64,000 nt of DNA, from assembly GCF_029542205.1 (NCBI RefSeq), contig NZ_CP113783.1, positions 3,339,001 to 3,403,000 of the forward strand, read 5' to 3'. The translations under genes and the position numbers were made by a program. The notes under the pieces are model-generated. The model did no database searches, had not been told where the DNA came from, and saw only the letters and a list, made by a program, of their open reading frames with translations. Below are positions 8,996 to 19,719 of the stretch, piece by piece; position 1 is the first letter of the stretch; each line of letters opens with the position of its first letter. This DNA is from Pseudoxanthomonas sp. SE1. Its GTDB lineage: Bacteria > Pseudomonadota > Gammaproteobacteria > Xanthomonadales > Xanthomonadaceae.

Positions 8996-9128
8996 CCTTC
9001 CCCCGCATGCGGGGGAAGGTTGGGATGGGGGCGTCGAAGACCACTTACTCGAACCCACGGGATGGCATTCGCGTCGACCGACTCCGCTTGCCCCCACCCT
9101 GCCCTCCCCCGCAAGCGGAGGAGGGTTC
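8996..9128. repeat. Third palindromic repeat type (CCTTCCCCCGC pair)
   Basis: A perfect 24-base palindrome (8996-9019) with arms CCTTCCCCCGC and GCGGGGGAAGG is followed by GTTGGGATGGGG. About 70 bases later comes an inverted, less perfect partner (CCCCCACCCTGCCCTCCCCC then GCAAGCGGAGGAGGG). The layout is BIME-like. It has no GTAG head, so it is a different family from the type A and B REPs. Together with the hairpin at 8944-8971 it fills most of the 327-base ftsZ-lpxC gap; I see no gene there. Confidence 0.7.
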
Positions 9129-9141
9129 CACTTCTACGCGA

Positions 9142-10368
9142 TCAGTCCGCCTGGCGGCGCAGGAACGCCGGGATGTCCAGGTAGTCCGGCGGCAGGTCGG
9201 CCGCGATCGGGGCCGAAGCCGGTGCGGACGATGCCGGTGCGGCCGAACCACGACGCAGACCCATGCCGCTGGTGGCGGCGCTGATCGGGTCCACGGCGAA
9301 GCCGTCGTCGATCGGCATGCCGGTGGTGGCGTCGCGGACCAGCTTGATCGGCGCGCGCATCGGCTCGCGCAGGTCGCCGCCACGGCCGACCGGCTGGCGG
9401 GCGGCGTTGCGGTTCAGGCCGGTCGCCACCACGGTCACGCGCACTTCGTCCTGCATGTCCGGGTCCAGCACGGTGCCGACGACCACGGTCGCGTCTTCCG
9501 ACGCGAAGCCTTCGATGGTGCGGCCCACTTCGTCGAACTCGGCCATGGTGAAGTCCGGGCCGGCGGTGATGTTGACCAGGATGCCGTTGGCGCCGTTGAG
9601 GTTGACGTCGTCCAGCAGCGGGTTCTGGATGGCGGCCTCGGCGGCGGCCTGCGCGCGATCGTCGCCGCGTGCCGAACCGGTGCCCATCATGGCCAGGCCC
9701 ATCTCGCTCATCACGGTGCGCACGTCGGCGAAGTCGACGTTGATCAGGCCGGGGCGGACGATCAGGTCGGCGATGCCCTGCACGGCGCCCAGCAGCACGT
9801 CGTTGGCGGCGCGGAACGCCTGGATCATCGTGGCGTTACGGCCCAGCACGGTGATCAGCTTTTCGTTCGGGATGGTGATCAGCGAGTCGCAGTGGTGGCT
9901 CAGTTCCTCGATGCCCTTCAGCGCGACCTGCATGCGACGACGGCCTTCGAACGGGAACGGCTTGGTGACCACGGCCACCGTCAGGATGCCCATCTCCTTG
10001 GCCAGCTGCGCCACGACCGGCGCGGCGCCGGTGCCGGTGCCGCCGCCCATGCCGGCGGTGATGAACACCATGTCGGCGCCGTCGAGGGCGTCGATGATGC
10101 GCTCGCGGTCTTCCAGCGCGGCCTGGCGGCCGACTTCCGGATTCGCGCCCGCGCCCAGGCCCTTGGTGACGTTGCTGCCCAACTGCAGCTGCAGCTTGGC
10201 GCCGCAGTTCTTGATCGCCTGCGAATCGGTGTTGGCGGTGATGAACTCCACGCCATCCACGCTGCCGTTGACCATGTGCGCCACGGCGTTGCCACCGCCG
10301 CCGCCCACGCCAACCACCTTGATCACCGCATTCGGGGCCATCTTTTCAACCAGTTCGAAATGTGCCAT
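9142..10368 (-). CDS. ftsZ: Cell division GTPase FtsZ
   Basis: Tubulin homologue forming the Z ring. It has 408 residues. The tubulin signature GGGTGTG is at residues 108-114, the N-terminal GTP-binding [12 protein letters not shown] at about 18-29, and the T7 loop region [11 protein letters not shown] is present. The extreme C-terminus [16 protein letters not shown] is the conserved peptide that binds FtsA and ZipA, preceded by an Ala/Pro-rich linker. An 86-base gap separates it from ftsA. Confidence 0.99.
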   Translation of the reverse strand: MAHFELVEKMAPNAVIKVVGVGGGGGNAVAHMVNGSVDGVEFITANTDSQAIKNCGAKLQLQLGSNVTKGLGAGANPEVGRQAALEDRERIIDALDGADMVFITAGMGGGTGTGAAPVVAQLAKEMGILTVAVVTKPFPFEGRRRMQVALKGIEELSHHCDSLITIPNEKLITVLGRNATMIQAFRAANDVLLGAVQGIADLIVRPGLINVDFADVRTVMSEMGLAMMGTGSARGDDRAQAAAEAAIQNPLLDDVNLNGANGILVNITAGPDFTMAEFDEVGRTIEGFASEDATVVVGTVLDPDMQDEVRVTVVATGLNRNAARQPVGRGGDLREPMRAPIKLVRDATTGMPIDDGFAVDPISAATSGMGLRRGSAAPASSAPASAPIAADLPPDYLDIPAFLRRQAD

Positions 10369-10454
10369 GTCCTTGTCCTCGTTTATTTAGTTATGTGTTG
10401 CTGGGTGGAACGAACGTCGTGATGCCTTCAACTTCGCGGTAGGTGTCGCCTCAC

Positions 10455-11690
10455 TCAGAACTCGCCGCGATACCAGTTCTGCAGTTTCTTGAACCAACTC
10501 CCTGCCTTGCCCGTGGGCAACGACGGGCGACGTGGATGTTCGATCTGGCTGCCCATCAGCAGCAGGCCGACGCCGGTGGCATGCACCGGATTGCCGACCA
10601 CTTCGCCCAGACCGGTGACGTGCTGCGGGATGCCGACGCGCACGGGCATCTGCAGCATTTCCTCGGCCAGTTCGACCACGCCTTCCATCTTCGACGCACC
10701 GCCCGTCAGCACCATGCCGGCGCGCACGCGCTCCTCGAAGCCGGAACGGCGCAGTTCCGCCTGCACCATCTCGAAGATTTCCTCGTAACGCTGCTGCACC
10801 GCCTGCGCCAGCGCATGGCGCGGCAGGCGGCGCGGCGGGCGGTCGCCGACGCTGGGCACCTGGATGCTCTCTTCCGCCGTCGCCAGCTGCGCCAGCGCGC
10901 AGGCATAGCGCACCTTGATCTGCTCGGCTTCCGGTGTTGGCGTGCGCAGCATGTGCGCGATGTCGTTGGTCACCTGGTCGCCGGCGATGGGCAGCGAGGC
11001 CGTGTGGCAGATCGCGCCCTGCACGAACACCGCCAGGTCGGTGGTGCCCGCGCCCATGTCGACCAGCACCACGCCCAGCTCGCGCTCGTCGCTGGTCAGC
11101 ACGGCCACGCTGGAGGCCAGCGAAGAGAAGATCAGGTCATCGATCTGCAGGCCGCAGCGCTGCACGCACTTGCTGATGTTCGCGGCGGCGGACTGCGCGC
11201 AGAACACGAGGTGCGCGTCCACTTCCAGGCGCACCCCGGTCATGCCGACCGGATTGCGGATGCCTTCCTGCGAGTTGTCCAGCTTGTATTCGCGCGGGAT
11301 GGCGTGGAGGATCTTCTGGTCGGCCGGGATCGCGACGGCCTTCGCCGCTTCCAGCACGCGGTCCAGGTCGCCCCAGGTCACTTCGCCGTCGCGGATCGGC
11401 ACGATGCCGGGCGAGTTGCGGCACTGCACGTGGTTGCCGGAGATCGACGCGTACACCGAGCGGATCTCGCAGCCGGCCATCAGCTCGGCTTCCTCTATTG
11501 CGCGCTGGATCGACTGCACCGTGGACTCGATGTCCACCACGACGCCGCGCTTGAGGCCGCGCGACTCGTGCGAGCCGATGCCGATCACCTCGATCGGATT
11601 GCCCGGTGCGTACTCGCCGACCAGCGCCGTCACCTTGGAGGTGCCGATGTCCAGCCCGACGATCAGCGATTTGTCACCCTTGCGATTCAT
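10455..11690 (-). CDS. ftsA: Cell division protein FtsA
   Basis: Actin-like ATPase that tethers FtsZ to the membrane and recruits later divisome proteins. It has 411 residues. The N-terminal phosphate-binding motif LIVGLDIGTSKVTALVGE and the phosphate-2 region VVLVDMGAGTTDLAVF are clear, and the C-terminal amphipathic helix (SWFKKLQNWYRGEF) is the expected membrane-targeting sequence. The ATG at 11690 overlaps the ftsQ TGA by four bases (ATGA), implying translational coupling. Confidence 0.98.
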   Translation of the reverse strand: MNRKGDKSLIVGLDIGTSKVTALVGEYAPGNPIEVIGIGSHESRGLKRGVVVDIESTVQSIQRAIEEAELMAGCEIRSVYASISGNHVQCRNSPGIVPIRDGEVTWGDLDRVLEAAKAVAIPADQKILHAIPREYKLDNSQEGIRNPVGMTGVRLEVDAHLVFCAQSAAANISKCVQRCGLQIDDLIFSSLASSVAVLTSDERELGVVLVDMGAGTTDLAVFVQGAICHTASLPIAGDQVTNDIAHMLRTPTPEAEQIKVRYACALAQLATAEESIQVPSVGDRPPRRLPRHALAQAVQQRYEEIFEMVQAELRRSGFEERVRAGMVLTGGASKMEGVVELAEEMLQMPVRVGIPQHVTGLGEVVGNPVHATGVGLLLMGSQIEHPRRPSLPTGKAGSWFKKLQNWYRGEF

Positions 11691-12472
11691 GTAATGCCCT
11701 GCAGAAGACGACCTGCGACCGCGATCGGCGCAGGCAATGGAGACGGTGTGGAGGCCGGCGGCGGCGCCTTGGGCGCTTCGCCCCAGCTGAGTGCGAATCC
11801 GTTGGTGTAGCGCAGGTCCGCGCGCACCAGCGGCTGTGCCTGCGCGGCCGCCAGCAGCTGCGGCAGCATCCGCGCGAAGCGGCCCAGGCGCGGGCGCGCG
11901 TCGGTGCGACCGACGACCACCTGGGTGCCGTTGGCCAGCAGCAAAGACCAGCTGCCGCGCGCATCCATCACCAGCGTGGTGACCTCCAGGCCCATCGGCG
12001 CGAACAGCTGGCGCGATTCGTTGTAGAGCGCGGTCACTTCCTGCACCTGGGAGTCCGGCCCACCCAGTTGCGGCAGATCCAGGCCCGTGAGCTCCTTCGG
12101 CATCGGGAACAGGCGCCCGTGCTCGGACAGCAGTTTGTCGTCGCCCCAGCGCGCGAACGGTTTGTGCTCGGTGATGCGCACTTCCAGCACGTCCGGCCAG
12201 CGCTTGCGCACGTCCGCGCGTTCCACCCACGGCAGCCGCTCGACCGCGTGCTTGGCATCTTCCAGTTGGACGGCGAAGAAACCGCGCTTCGCGTACGGCA
12301 GCACGGCGGCCTGCAACTGCGCCGCATCCACGCGTTCGAATTCGCCCTGCACGCGCAGCCTGGACAACGGCCACCGGTCGGCGCCGATCCAGCCGTTGAC
12401 CACGGCCACGACCGGCAGCGCGACCAGCGCCAGCGCCAGCAACCAGGCCATGATGCGCAGAGCGGCGTTCAT
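11687..12472 (-). CDS. ftsQ: Cell division protein FtsQ
   Basis: Bitopic divisome protein, partner of FtsL/FtsB. It has 261 residues, with a transmembrane segment at about residues 6-25, a POTRA-like domain beginning LSRLRVQGEFERVDAAQLQ, then the FtsQ beta domain. The start codon shares its A with the ddlB stop (TGATG at 12474-12470); the longer frame upstream lies wholly within ddlB and is not used. The C-terminal tail is Pro/Ala-rich. Confidence 0.96.
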   Translation of the reverse strand: MNAALRIMAWLLALALVALPVVAVVNGWIGADRWPLSRLRVQGEFERVDAAQLQAAVLPYAKRGFFAVQLEDAKHAVERLPWVERADVRKRWPDVLEVRITEHKPFARWGDDKLLSEHGRLFPMPKELTGLDLPQLGGPDSQVQEVTALYNESRQLFAPMGLEVTTLVMDARGSWSLLLANGTQVVVGRTDARPRLGRFARMLPQLLAAAQAQPLVRADLRYTNGFALSWGEAPKAPPPASTPSPLPAPIAVAGRLLQGIT

Positions 12473-13431
12473 CAGCCGGCGACCTCCGGCACGGTCTGCT
12501 CCAGGATGCGCCAGCACAGTTCCTCGAACCCGATGCCGACCTGCGCCGCCTCCTTGGGCACCAGCGAATGACTCGTCATGCCGGGGGCGGTGTTGACCTC
12601 CATCAGCAGGAAACGTCCGTCCGCGTGACGCATTACGTCCACACGCCCCCAGCCGCTGCAGCCGGCCGCGCGGAAGCCCTCGAGCGCCAGTGCACGGATC
12701 TGCGCTTCCCCGGCCGCGTCATCCAGGCCGGGACAGAGATACTGCGTATCGTCGGCGATGTACTTGGCGTGGTAGTCGTACCAGCCCTGCGCCGGCACGA
12801 TACGCACCGACGGCAGTGCGAGGTCGCCCAGGATAGCGACGGTGAACTCGCCGCCGGTCAGCATCTGCTCCGCCAGCAGCTCGCCGGGGTAGGTGGATGC
12901 GAACGTCGCGGCGGGCACGAGGTCGTCTTCGCCCAGGATGCGAAACACGCCGACACTGGACCCTTCCGCGCTCGGCTTCACGAACACGGGGAAGCCCAGC
13001 GTTCGCACCGCGGCCGCGAGATCACCACCCTGCGGAATCCGCACGAAGCCCGCGGTCGGCAGACCGGCCGCCTGCCACACCTGCTTGGTGCGGATCTTGT
13101 CCATGGTCAGCGCAGAACCCAGCACGCCCGGGCCGGTGTACGGCACACCGAGCGACTGCAGCAGCCCCTGCAGCACGCCGTTCTCGCCGTCGCCGCCATG
13201 CAGGATGTTGAACACCCTGTCCACCTTGCCCGCGCGGATCGCTTCGATGAGGGCCGGCACGCCGTCGATGGCAAACGCCTGCACGCCACGCGACAGCAGC
13301 GCGGCCAGCACGTTCTGGCCCGAGTTCAACGACACTTCGCGCTCGCTGGACACACCTCCCATCAGCACGGCGACGCGACCGAAACGGGCAGGATCCTTGA
13401 AACGCGGCGGTTGCACGGTCACGGTGGTCAT
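12472..13431 (-). CDS. ddlB: D-alanine--D-alanine ligase
   Basis: ATP-grasp enzyme making the D-Ala-D-Ala dipeptide for peptidoglycan. It has 319 residues. The N-terminal [21 protein letters not shown] motif, the ATP-grasp [14 protein letters not shown] and the C-terminal [17 protein letters not shown] with metal-binding residues are present. It lies between murC and ftsQ with 4-base and 1-base overlaps. murB, which lies next to ddl in some other dcw clusters, is not here. Confidence 0.97.
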   Translation of the reverse strand: MTTVTVQPPRFKDPARFGRVAVLMGGVSSEREVSLNSGQNVLAALLSRGVQAFAIDGVPALIEAIRAGKVDRVFNILHGGDGENGVLQGLLQSLGVPYTGPGVLGSALTMDKIRTKQVWQAAGLPTAGFVRIPQGGDLAAAVRTLGFPVFVKPSAEGSSVGVFRILGEDDLVPAATFASTYPGELLAEQMLTGGEFTVAILGDLALPSVRIVPAQGWYDYHAKYIADDTQYLCPGLDDAAGEAQIRALALEGFRAAGCSGWGRVDVMRHADGRFLLMEVNTAPGMTSHSLVPKEAAQVGIGFEELCWRILEQTVPEVAG

Positions 13432-14882
13432 GCCGGATCCTTCGCAGTGAAGCCATGCGCGGCGATGTGTTGCGACATGTGGCCGATGTCGCCGGCCCCC
13501 ATCAGCAGCAACAGGTCACCGTCCTGCAGCACGTCCGGCAGCACGTCGACCAGGTCCGCGACCTGGCTGACCACCACGGGTTCGTTGCGGCCGCGCGCAC
13601 GGATGGCGCGCGCCAGCGATTTCGAGTCGGCGCCTGCGATCGGCTGCTCACCGGCGGGGTACACCTCGCTCAGCACCAGCGCATCGACCTCCGACAGGAC
13701 CGCGGCGAACGCGTCGAACTGGTCGCGCGTGCGGCTGTAACGATGCGGCTGGAACGCCACGACCAGCCGCTTGTGCGGCCAGCCACCGCGTGCGGCGGCG
13801 AACACCGCCGCCAGTTCCTTCGGATGATGGCCGTAGTCATCGACGAGCTGCACGCGCGCGCCCTGCGGCGTGACGATCTCGCCCAGGTCGTTGAAGCGGC
13901 GACCGATGCCGGCGAACTTCTCCAGCGCCGTCGCGATGTTCTCCGGCGACACGCCAAGCTGCCACCCGATGGCCGCCGCGGCAAGCGCGTTCTGCACGTT
14001 GTGGCGCCCCGGCAATGCCAAGCTGACGCGGATGCTCGCGTCCTCCGGCAGCCGCAGGGTGAAATGCATGCGGCCGCCGTCCTGCTCCACGTCTTCGGCA
14101 CGCACATCGGCGTTCTCCGCGAAGCCATAGCTCATCACGTGACGCGGCGTCTCCGCGGCGATGGCGGCGACTTCCGGATCGTCGATGCACAGCACCGCCA
14201 GGCCGTAGAACGGCAGGCGCTGCAGGAATTCGGCGAAGGCCGCCTTCACGCGCTCGAAGTCGTTGCCGTAGTTCTCCAGATGGTCCGCGTCGATGTTGGT
14301 GACGATGGAGATCAGCGGATTCAGGCGCAGGAAGCTGCCGTCGCTTTCGTCTGCCTCTGCCACCAGCCACTGCCCGTCGCCGAGCTTGGCGTTCGCACCG
14401 GCCGCAAGCAGCTGGCCACCGATGACGAAGGTCGGGTCCAGTCCGCCCTCGCTCAGCACGGCGGCCGTGAGGCTCGTCGTGGTGGTCTTGCCATGCGTGC
14501 CGGCGACCGCGATGCCGCGACGGAAGCGCATCAGCTCGGCCAGCATCGCCGCACGCGGGACGATCGGAATGCGCTGGCTGCGCGCTTCCATCAGTTCGGG
14601 GTTGTCCTGCCTGATCGCACTGGAGACCACCACGCAGTCCGTGCCCAGCACGTTGGAGGCGTTGTGGCCACGCATCACGCGCGCACCGAGCGACGCCAGG
14701 CGGCGGGTCGCGGCGTTGTCGGCGTTGTCCGAGCCGGAGACCTCGTAACCCAGCGTGCACAGCACTTCGGCGATACCGCTCATGCCGGAACCGCCGATGC
14801 CGACGAAGTGCACCCGGCGGAATTCCTTCGCCAGGTTGCCGGTGTGTTGCAGGCGGCGCTCGCGTGCAGCAGCCATCATCAT
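13428..14882 (-). CDS. murC: UDP-N-acetylmuramate--L-alanine ligase MurC
   Basis: Adds L-Ala to UDP-MurNAc. It has 484 residues. The N-terminal nucleotide-binding [18 protein letters not shown] is at about 24-41, the ATP-binding loop GTHGKTTT at 128-135, and the central [12 protein letters not shown] follows. The start and the murG stop overlap by four bases, as do its stop and the ddlB start. The ATG at 14882 begins three consecutive Met codons, so the true first residue could be one or two later. Confidence 0.97.
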   Translation of the reverse strand: MMMAAARERRLQHTGNLAKEFRRVHFVGIGGSGMSGIAEVLCTLGYEVSGSDNADNAATRRLASLGARVMRGHNASNVLGTDCVVVSSAIRQDNPELMEARSQRIPIVPRAAMLAELMRFRRGIAVAGTHGKTTTTSLTAAVLSEGGLDPTFVIGGQLLAAGANAKLGDGQWLVAEADESDGSFLRLNPLISIVTNIDADHLENYGNDFERVKAAFAEFLQRLPFYGLAVLCIDDPEVAAIAAETPRHVMSYGFAENADVRAEDVEQDGGRMHFTLRLPEDASIRVSLALPGRHNVQNALAAAAIGWQLGVSPENIATALEKFAGIGRRFNDLGEIVTPQGARVQLVDDYGHHPKELAAVFAAARGGWPHKRLVVAFQPHRYSRTRDQFDAFAAVLSEVDALVLSEVYPAGEQPIAGADSKSLARAIRARGRNEPVVVSQVADLVDVLPDVLQDGDLLLLMGAGDIGHMSQHIAAHGFTAKDPA

Positions 14883-15973
14883 GCCTGCGTCCTCATGTTC
14901 ATTGCTTCCTCGAGAATGATGTCGGCGATGCGGTCGGCCGCGTCCGTCTTCGCCAGCGCGCGCGCGGCCTGCGCCATGGCAAGCCGCTTGTCGCCGTCAC
15001 CCGCCAGCTGGCGCAGCGTGTTGGCCAGCGCGCCGGCCAGCGTGTCGTCCTGCTTCAGCAGCAGGGCCGCGCCGCGCTCGACCAGGTAATCGGCGTTGCG
15101 GGTCTGATGGTCGTCGACGGCCTGTGGGAACGGCACCAGCACGCTGCCGACGCCCACGGCACACAGTTCGGCCAGGGTCGATGCGCCGGCGCGGCAGACC
15201 ACCAGGTCGGCCCACGCGTACGCGGCCGCCATGTCGGTGATGAAGGCTTCAACGCTCGCGGGCACGGCGGCGTCCGCGTAGGCGTGGGCGGCTTCGTCGC
15301 GCAGCTTCTCGCCGCACTGGTGACGCACCTCGACGGCGACACCCGACAACGAAGCGATGGCTTTCGGCACGGCGAGGTTCAAAGCCCGGGCGCCTTGGCT
15401 TCCCCCGAGTACCAGCACGCGCAGTGGACCTGCCCGCCCGGCGAAGCGTTCGGGTGGCGGCACGACGGCGGCGATGTCGTCGCGCACCGGATTGCCGACC
15501 ACTTCCTCGCGCGACGGGAACGCGCCGGGGAAACCGGTCATCACGCGCCGCGCGACCTTCACCAGCATCCGATTGGTGAAACCGGCCGCGCGGTTCTGTT
15601 CGTGCACCAGCAGTGGCAAGCCCATCAGGCGCGCGGCGACCCCGCCGGGACCGGCAGCGAAGCCACCGAAACTCACCACCGACCGCGGGGCACGGCGACG
15701 CAGCACGAAGCCGGCGGCGCGGATCGCACGCAGCACGCGCACGGGCGCGCCCAGCAACGCCAACTTGCCTTTGCCGCGCAGGCCGGTGATGGCCAGCGTG
15801 TCCAGTGGGATGCCGTGCGGTGGCACCAGGCGCGTTTCCATGGCGCCGTCGGCACCCAGCCAGACCACCGGCACGCCGCGCGCGCGCAGCACCTTCGCCA
15901 CGGCCAGCGCGGGGAAGATGTGCCCGCCGGTACCGCCGGCCATGATCATGACGGGAGCGCCCGCAGTGCTCAT
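14879..15973 (-). CDS. murG: MurG, lipid I GlcNAc transferase
   Basis: Membrane-associated GT28 glycosyltransferase converting lipid I to lipid II on the inner face of the membrane. It has 364 residues. The N-terminal glycine-rich [10 protein letters not shown] is at residues 13-22, a second G-loop ([12 protein letters not shown]) follows, and the UDP-GlcNAc region has [17 protein letters not shown]. It overlaps ftsW upstream and murC downstream by four bases each. Confidence 0.97.
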   Translation of the reverse strand: MSTAGAPVMIMAGGTGGHIFPALAVAKVLRARGVPVVWLGADGAMETRLVPPHGIPLDTLAITGLRGKGKLALLGAPVRVLRAIRAAGFVLRRRAPRSVVSFGGFAAGPGGVAARLMGLPLLVHEQNRAAGFTNRMLVKVARRVMTGFPGAFPSREEVVGNPVRDDIAAVVPPPERFAGRAGPLRVLVLGGSQGARALNLAVPKAIASLSGVAVEVRHQCGEKLRDEAAHAYADAAVPASVEAFITDMAAAYAWADLVVCRAGASTLAELCAVGVGSVLVPFPQAVDDHQTRNADYLVERGAALLLKQDDTLAGALANTLRQLAGDGDKRLAMAQAARALAKTDAADRIADIILEEAMNMRTQA

Positions 15974-17265
15974 GCGATCCTCTCGAACGTGGGCTCGACG
16001 CGTTGCTGCAGGCGGCTGGTGCCGCGCAGCGTCTGCGAGAACGAGGCGGTCGCGGCGGGCACCGGACGCGGGTCGACCGGTGCAGGCGATTCACCCGCGC
16101 CCTGCATCACCTCCCCGCGCAACGCTACCTGGCGCTGTGTGCGTTCCAGTTCGTAGGACACGCGCAGCAGCAGGCCCATCGCCACGCAGGTCATCAGTAT
16201 GCTGGAGCCACCCGACGAGATCAGCGGCAGGGTCAGGCCCTTGGTCGGCAGCAGGCCCAGGTTCACGCCCATCGACACGAAGCTCTGCATGCCGATCCAC
16301 AGCGCGACGCCGAACGCAATGTAGCCCGCGAAGTGGCGGCGCATCTCCACGCAGCGCAGGCCGATGACGAAGGCGCGCCCCACCAGCAGTGCATACAGCG
16401 CGACCACCAGGCAAATGCCGACGAAGCCGAGTTCCTCGCCGATCACCGAGAAGATGAAATCGGTATGCACTTCCGGCAGGTAGTTGAGCTTCAGCACCGA
16501 ACCGCCAAGACCGATACCACCCCACTCGCCCCGGCCGATCGCCATCAGCGCGTTGGTCAGCTGGTAGCCGCTGCCGAACGGATCTGCCCACGGATCGGAG
16601 AACGAGGTCAGCCGGCGCATGCGGTAGGGCTCGGCGATCGCGATTACCGCGAGGATCGGCAGACCGACCAGCACCGGGCCGAACATGCGCGGCATGTTCA
16701 CGCCGCCCAGCACCAGCATGCCGGCGGTGATCGCGAGCAGCAGCGAGGACGAACCGAAGTCCGGCTGCATCAGCAGCAGCGCGACCAGCACCACCACCAC
16801 GCCCAACGGCTTGAGCATCGCAGCCCAGGTCGCGTTGACTTCATCGCGGAAGCGCACCAGGTAGCTGGCCAGCCAGACAATGAAGAAGACCTTCACCGCT
16901 TCCACCACCTGGAAGTTGGACACGCCCAGGTTGATCCAGCGGTGCGCGCCCTTGACGCTCACGCCCAGTCCGGGCACGAACACGAGCAACAGCAGCACCA
17001 CGCACCCCAACAGCAACAGGTGATTGCGCGCCTCGATGCTCTTCAGCTCGGTGCGCGTCACCCACCACGCCAGGCCTGCACCCGCCACCAGGAACAGGCC
17101 ATGGCGGACCAGATAGTGGAACGGGTTGCCGTGCTGGTAGATCGACGCCGACGCCACCATCACCACGCCCAACGACGCCAGCGCCAGCATGGCGCCGAGC
17201 AACCAGGGGTCGAAGCGGCCCCCGATGGCTTCAAGACGTGTGGCCTGGCGCGGCGTGTCGTTCAT
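15970..17265 (-). CDS. ftsW: SEDS peptidoglycan glycosyltransferase FtsW
   Basis: Polytopic lipid II polymerase of the divisome, working with FtsI. It has 431 residues and about ten hydrophobic segments. The [20 protein letters not shown] loop and [11 protein letters not shown] near the C-terminus are SEDS hallmarks. The ATG at 17265 sits in a TGATG overlap with the mraY stop, so no gene lies between them. In many proteobacteria murD occupies exactly this place and is missing here. The Pro/Ala-rich C-terminal tail is cytoplasmic. Confidence 0.97.
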   Translation of the reverse strand: MNDTPRQATRLEAIGGRFDPWLLGAMLALASLGVVMVASASIYQHGNPFHYLVRHGLFLVAGAGLAWWVTRTELKSIEARNHLLLLGCVVLLLLVFVPGLGVSVKGAHRWINLGVSNFQVVEAVKVFFIVWLASYLVRFRDEVNATWAAMLKPLGVVVVLVALLLMQPDFGSSSLLLAITAGMLVLGGVNMPRMFGPVLVGLPILAVIAIAEPYRMRRLTSFSDPWADPFGSGYQLTNALMAIGRGEWGGIGLGGSVLKLNYLPEVHTDFIFSVIGEELGFVGICLVVALYALLVGRAFVIGLRCVEMRRHFAGYIAFGVALWIGMQSFVSMGVNLGLLPTKGLTLPLISSGGSSILMTCVAMGLLLRVSYELERTQRQVALRGEVMQGAGESPAPVDPRPVPAATASFSQTLRGTSRLQQRVEPTFERIA

Positions 17266-18350
17266 CAGCGCACCTTCAACGTGGCCAGGCCGACGAGGAC
17301 GAGCACGACGGAAATGATCCAGAAGCGCACGATCACGCGCGGCTCCGGCCAGCCCTTCAGTTCGAAGTGGTGGTGGATGGGCGCCATGCGGAACACGCGC
17401 TTGCCGGTGAGCTTGAACGACGCCACCTGGATCATCACCGACAGCGTCTCGATGACGAAGATGCCGCCCATGATCACCAGCACCAGCTCCTGCCGCACGA
17501 TCACCGCGATGGTGCCCAGCACCGCACCCAGCGCCAGCGCGCCGATGTCGCCCATGAAGACCATGGCCGGATACGTGTTGAACCACAGGAATCCCAGGCC
17601 CGCGCCCGCAATGGCGGCGCAGATGATCGTCAGCTCGCCCGCGCCCGGCACCTGCGGGATCTGCAGATAGCTGGAGAACACCGCGTTGCCCGAGGCGTAG
17701 GCGAACACGCCCAGCGCACAGGCCACCAGCACCGTGGGCATGATCGCCAGGCCATCCAGCCCATCGGTCAGGTTGACGGCGTTGGAGAAGCCCACGATCC
17801 AGAAGTACGCGATGGCGACGAAGCCGACGCCCGCCAGCGGCAGCGCGATCGACTTGAAGAATGGCACGTAGAAGGTCGTCGCCGCCGGCACGTCGGCGTA
17901 CAGGTAGAGATACAGGCCGGCAGCGAGGCCGAAGATCGACTGCAGCAGGTACTTCCAGCGCGACTTCAGGCCGTTGGGGTCGCGCTTGACGATCTTGATC
18001 CAGTCGTCGTACCAGCCGATGGCGCCGAACGTCAGCATCACCAGCAGCACCACCCATACGTACTTGTTGCGCAGATCGCCCCACAGCAGCACCGACAGCA
18101 GCACTGTCATCAGGATCAGCGCGCCGCCCATCGTCGGCGTGCCGGCCTTGGAGAAGTGGGACTGCGGGCCATCCTTGCGGATCGGCTGCCCGCCCTTCAG
18201 CTGGCCGAGCTTGCGGATCACCGCCGGACCCAGCCACAGCGACAGGAACAGCGACGTCAGCGCGGCGAGGATGCCGCGGAACGTCAGGTAGCCGAACAGG
18301 CCGAAGAAATTCTCCAGGCTCTGCAACCAGCGAGCCAGCTCAAGCAACAT
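17265..18350 (-). CDS. mraY: Phospho-MurNAc-pentapeptide transferase MraY
   Basis: Makes lipid I by transferring phospho-MurNAc-pentapeptide to undecaprenyl phosphate. It has 361 residues and about ten transmembrane segments. Family motifs [21 protein letters not shown] and [11 protein letters not shown] are intact and carry the catalytic aspartates. The ATG at 18350 gives the conserved [17 protein letters not shown] start. The gene starts inside the last eleven bases of murF. Confidence 0.98.
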   Translation of the reverse strand: MLLELARWLQSLENFFGLFGYLTFRGILAALTSLFLSLWLGPAVIRKLGQLKGGQPIRKDGPQSHFSKAGTPTMGGALILMTVLLSVLLWGDLRNKYVWVVLLVMLTFGAIGWYDDWIKIVKRDPNGLKSRWKYLLQSIFGLAAGLYLYLYADVPAATTFYVPFFKSIALPLAGVGFVAIAYFWIVGFSNAVNLTDGLDGLAIMPTVLVACALGVFAYASGNAVFSSYLQIPQVPGAGELTIICAAIAGAGLGFLWFNTYPAMVFMGDIGALALGAVLGTIAVIVRQELVLVIMGGIFVIETLSVMIQVASFKLTGKRVFRMAPIHHHFELKGWPEPRVIVRFWIISVVLVLVGLATLKVR

Positions 18351-19719
18351 GCGATGTGTCCTCCCCGGTGGACAGCAAGGTGGCGACGATCCGGTCCATC
18401 GCGCTGCCGCGCGAGCCCTTGACCAGACAGCGCACGCCGGGCCGCAGATCGGCGCCCAAAGCGCCGGCCAGCGCAGCGTGGCTGTCGAACGCATACGCGC
18501 CTTCGCCGAAGGCAGCGGCGGCAGCGGCGCTGAGTGGACCCAGCGTGTACAGGCGACGGATCCCGGCGGCCCTGGCGCGACGCCCGGCATCGGCATGCAG
18601 CGCCTCGGCATCGTCGCCCAGTTCGCGCATGTCCCCGAGCACCAGCCAACCTTCGCCACCGGCCTGTGCGCTCGCCGCGGCCAGCGTGTCGATGGCGGCC
18701 ACCAGCGAGCCTGGATTGGCGTTGTAGCTGTCGTCGATCAGCACCGCGCCATTGGCGAGCGCATGCGCCACCTGGCGACCCGCCACCGGCTGCGCGGCCG
18801 ACAGTCCCTCGGCGATGATGGCGAGGGACACGCCGCAGGCCATCGCGACACCAGCAGCCGCCAGCGCGTTCAGCACGTTGTGGCGCCCCGGCAGACGCAG
18901 GCTCACGGCCACCTCGCCGTGTGGAGCGACCAGTACGAAATCCGAACCCTCCGCCGTCGCGCGGATATCACGCGCGGTAAGGTCGGCCGTGGTCTCCAGG
19001 CCGAAGCGCAGGATCCGCCGATCAGGCACACGGCTGGCGAAATACTCGGCGAAGGCATCGTCGGCATTGATGACCGCGGTACCGTCGGCCGGCAGGGCGT
19101 CGTAGATCGCGCCCTTGGTTTCCGCCACGCCCATCAAGGAACCCATGCGCTCCAGATGGGCGGCCGCGATGTTGTTCACCAGCGCCACTTCCGGCGTGAC
19201 GATGTCGGTCAGGTAGGCGATGTCGCCCGGCTTGCCCGCGCCCATCTCGTAGACCGAGAAGTCGGCATCGTCGGGCGCGTCGATGACGGCCATCGGCAGA
19301 CCGATCTCGTTGTTGCGGTTGCCGGGGTTGAAGTAGGTGACGCCGGCGCGCTGCAGGATGGACACCACCAGCGTCTTGACCGTGGTCTTGCCGTTGCTGC
19401 CGGTGATGGCGACGGTCTTCTCCACCCGGTCGCGCTGCAGGCCGGCGGCGATGCGCGCGATCGCCAGCAGCGTGTCCGGCACGACGACCTGCGGCACGTC
19501 CACCTTTACTTCGTGGTCGACCAGCACTGCGGCAGCGCCGCGCATCGATGCGTCGTAGGCGAAATCATGGCCATCGAACCGCTCGCCGCGCAGGGCGACG
19601 TACAGGCTGCCCGGCACCAGCGTGCGCGTGTCGTGGGTCAGCGAGCCGATCACCAGGTCATCGCCCAGCAGTTCACCACCCGCCCAGTGCGCCAGCAGGG
19701 AAAGGGGAAGACGCTTCAT
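18340..19719 (-). CDS. murF: MurF, D-Ala-D-Ala-adding ligase
   Basis: Adds D-Ala-D-Ala to UDP-MurNAc-tripeptide. It has 459 residues. The Mur ligase ATP loop GSNGKTT is at 107-113, the carbamylated-lysine region [16 protein letters not shown] follows, and the C-terminal domain has [10 protein letters not shown]. It overlaps murE by four bases and mraY by eleven. Confidence 0.97.
   Translation of the reverse strand: MKRLPLSLLAHWAGGELLGDDLVIGSLTHDTRTLVPGSLYVALRGERFDGHDFAYDASMRGAAAVLVDHEVKVDVPQVVVPDTLLAIARIAAGLQRDRVEKTVAITGSNGKTTVKTLVVSILQRAGVTYFNPGNRNNEIGLPMAVIDAPDDADFSVYEMGAGKPGDIAYLTDIVTPEVALVNNIAAAHLERMGSLMGVAETKGAIYDALPADGTAVINADDAFAEYFASRVPDRRILRFGLETTADLTARDIRATAEGSDFVLVAPHGEVAVSLRLPGRHNVLNALAAAGVAMACGVSLAIIAEGLSAAQPVAGRQVAHALANGAVLIDDSYNANPGSLVAAIDTLAAASAQAGGEGWLVLGDMRELGDDAEALHADAGRRARAAGIRRLYTLGPLSAAAAAAFGEGAYAFDSHAALAGALGADLRPGVRCLVKGSRGSAMDRIVATLLSTGEDTSHVA

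Noticed and set aside
10455..12374. 639-codon minus frame joining ftsQ-region sequence to ftsA
   Set aside because: The first 200 codons are out-of-frame ftsQ. The real FtsA start (MNRKGDKSLIVGLDIG) is at 11690. The same reasoning applies to the long frames covering ftsW (from 18237) and mraY (from 18659).
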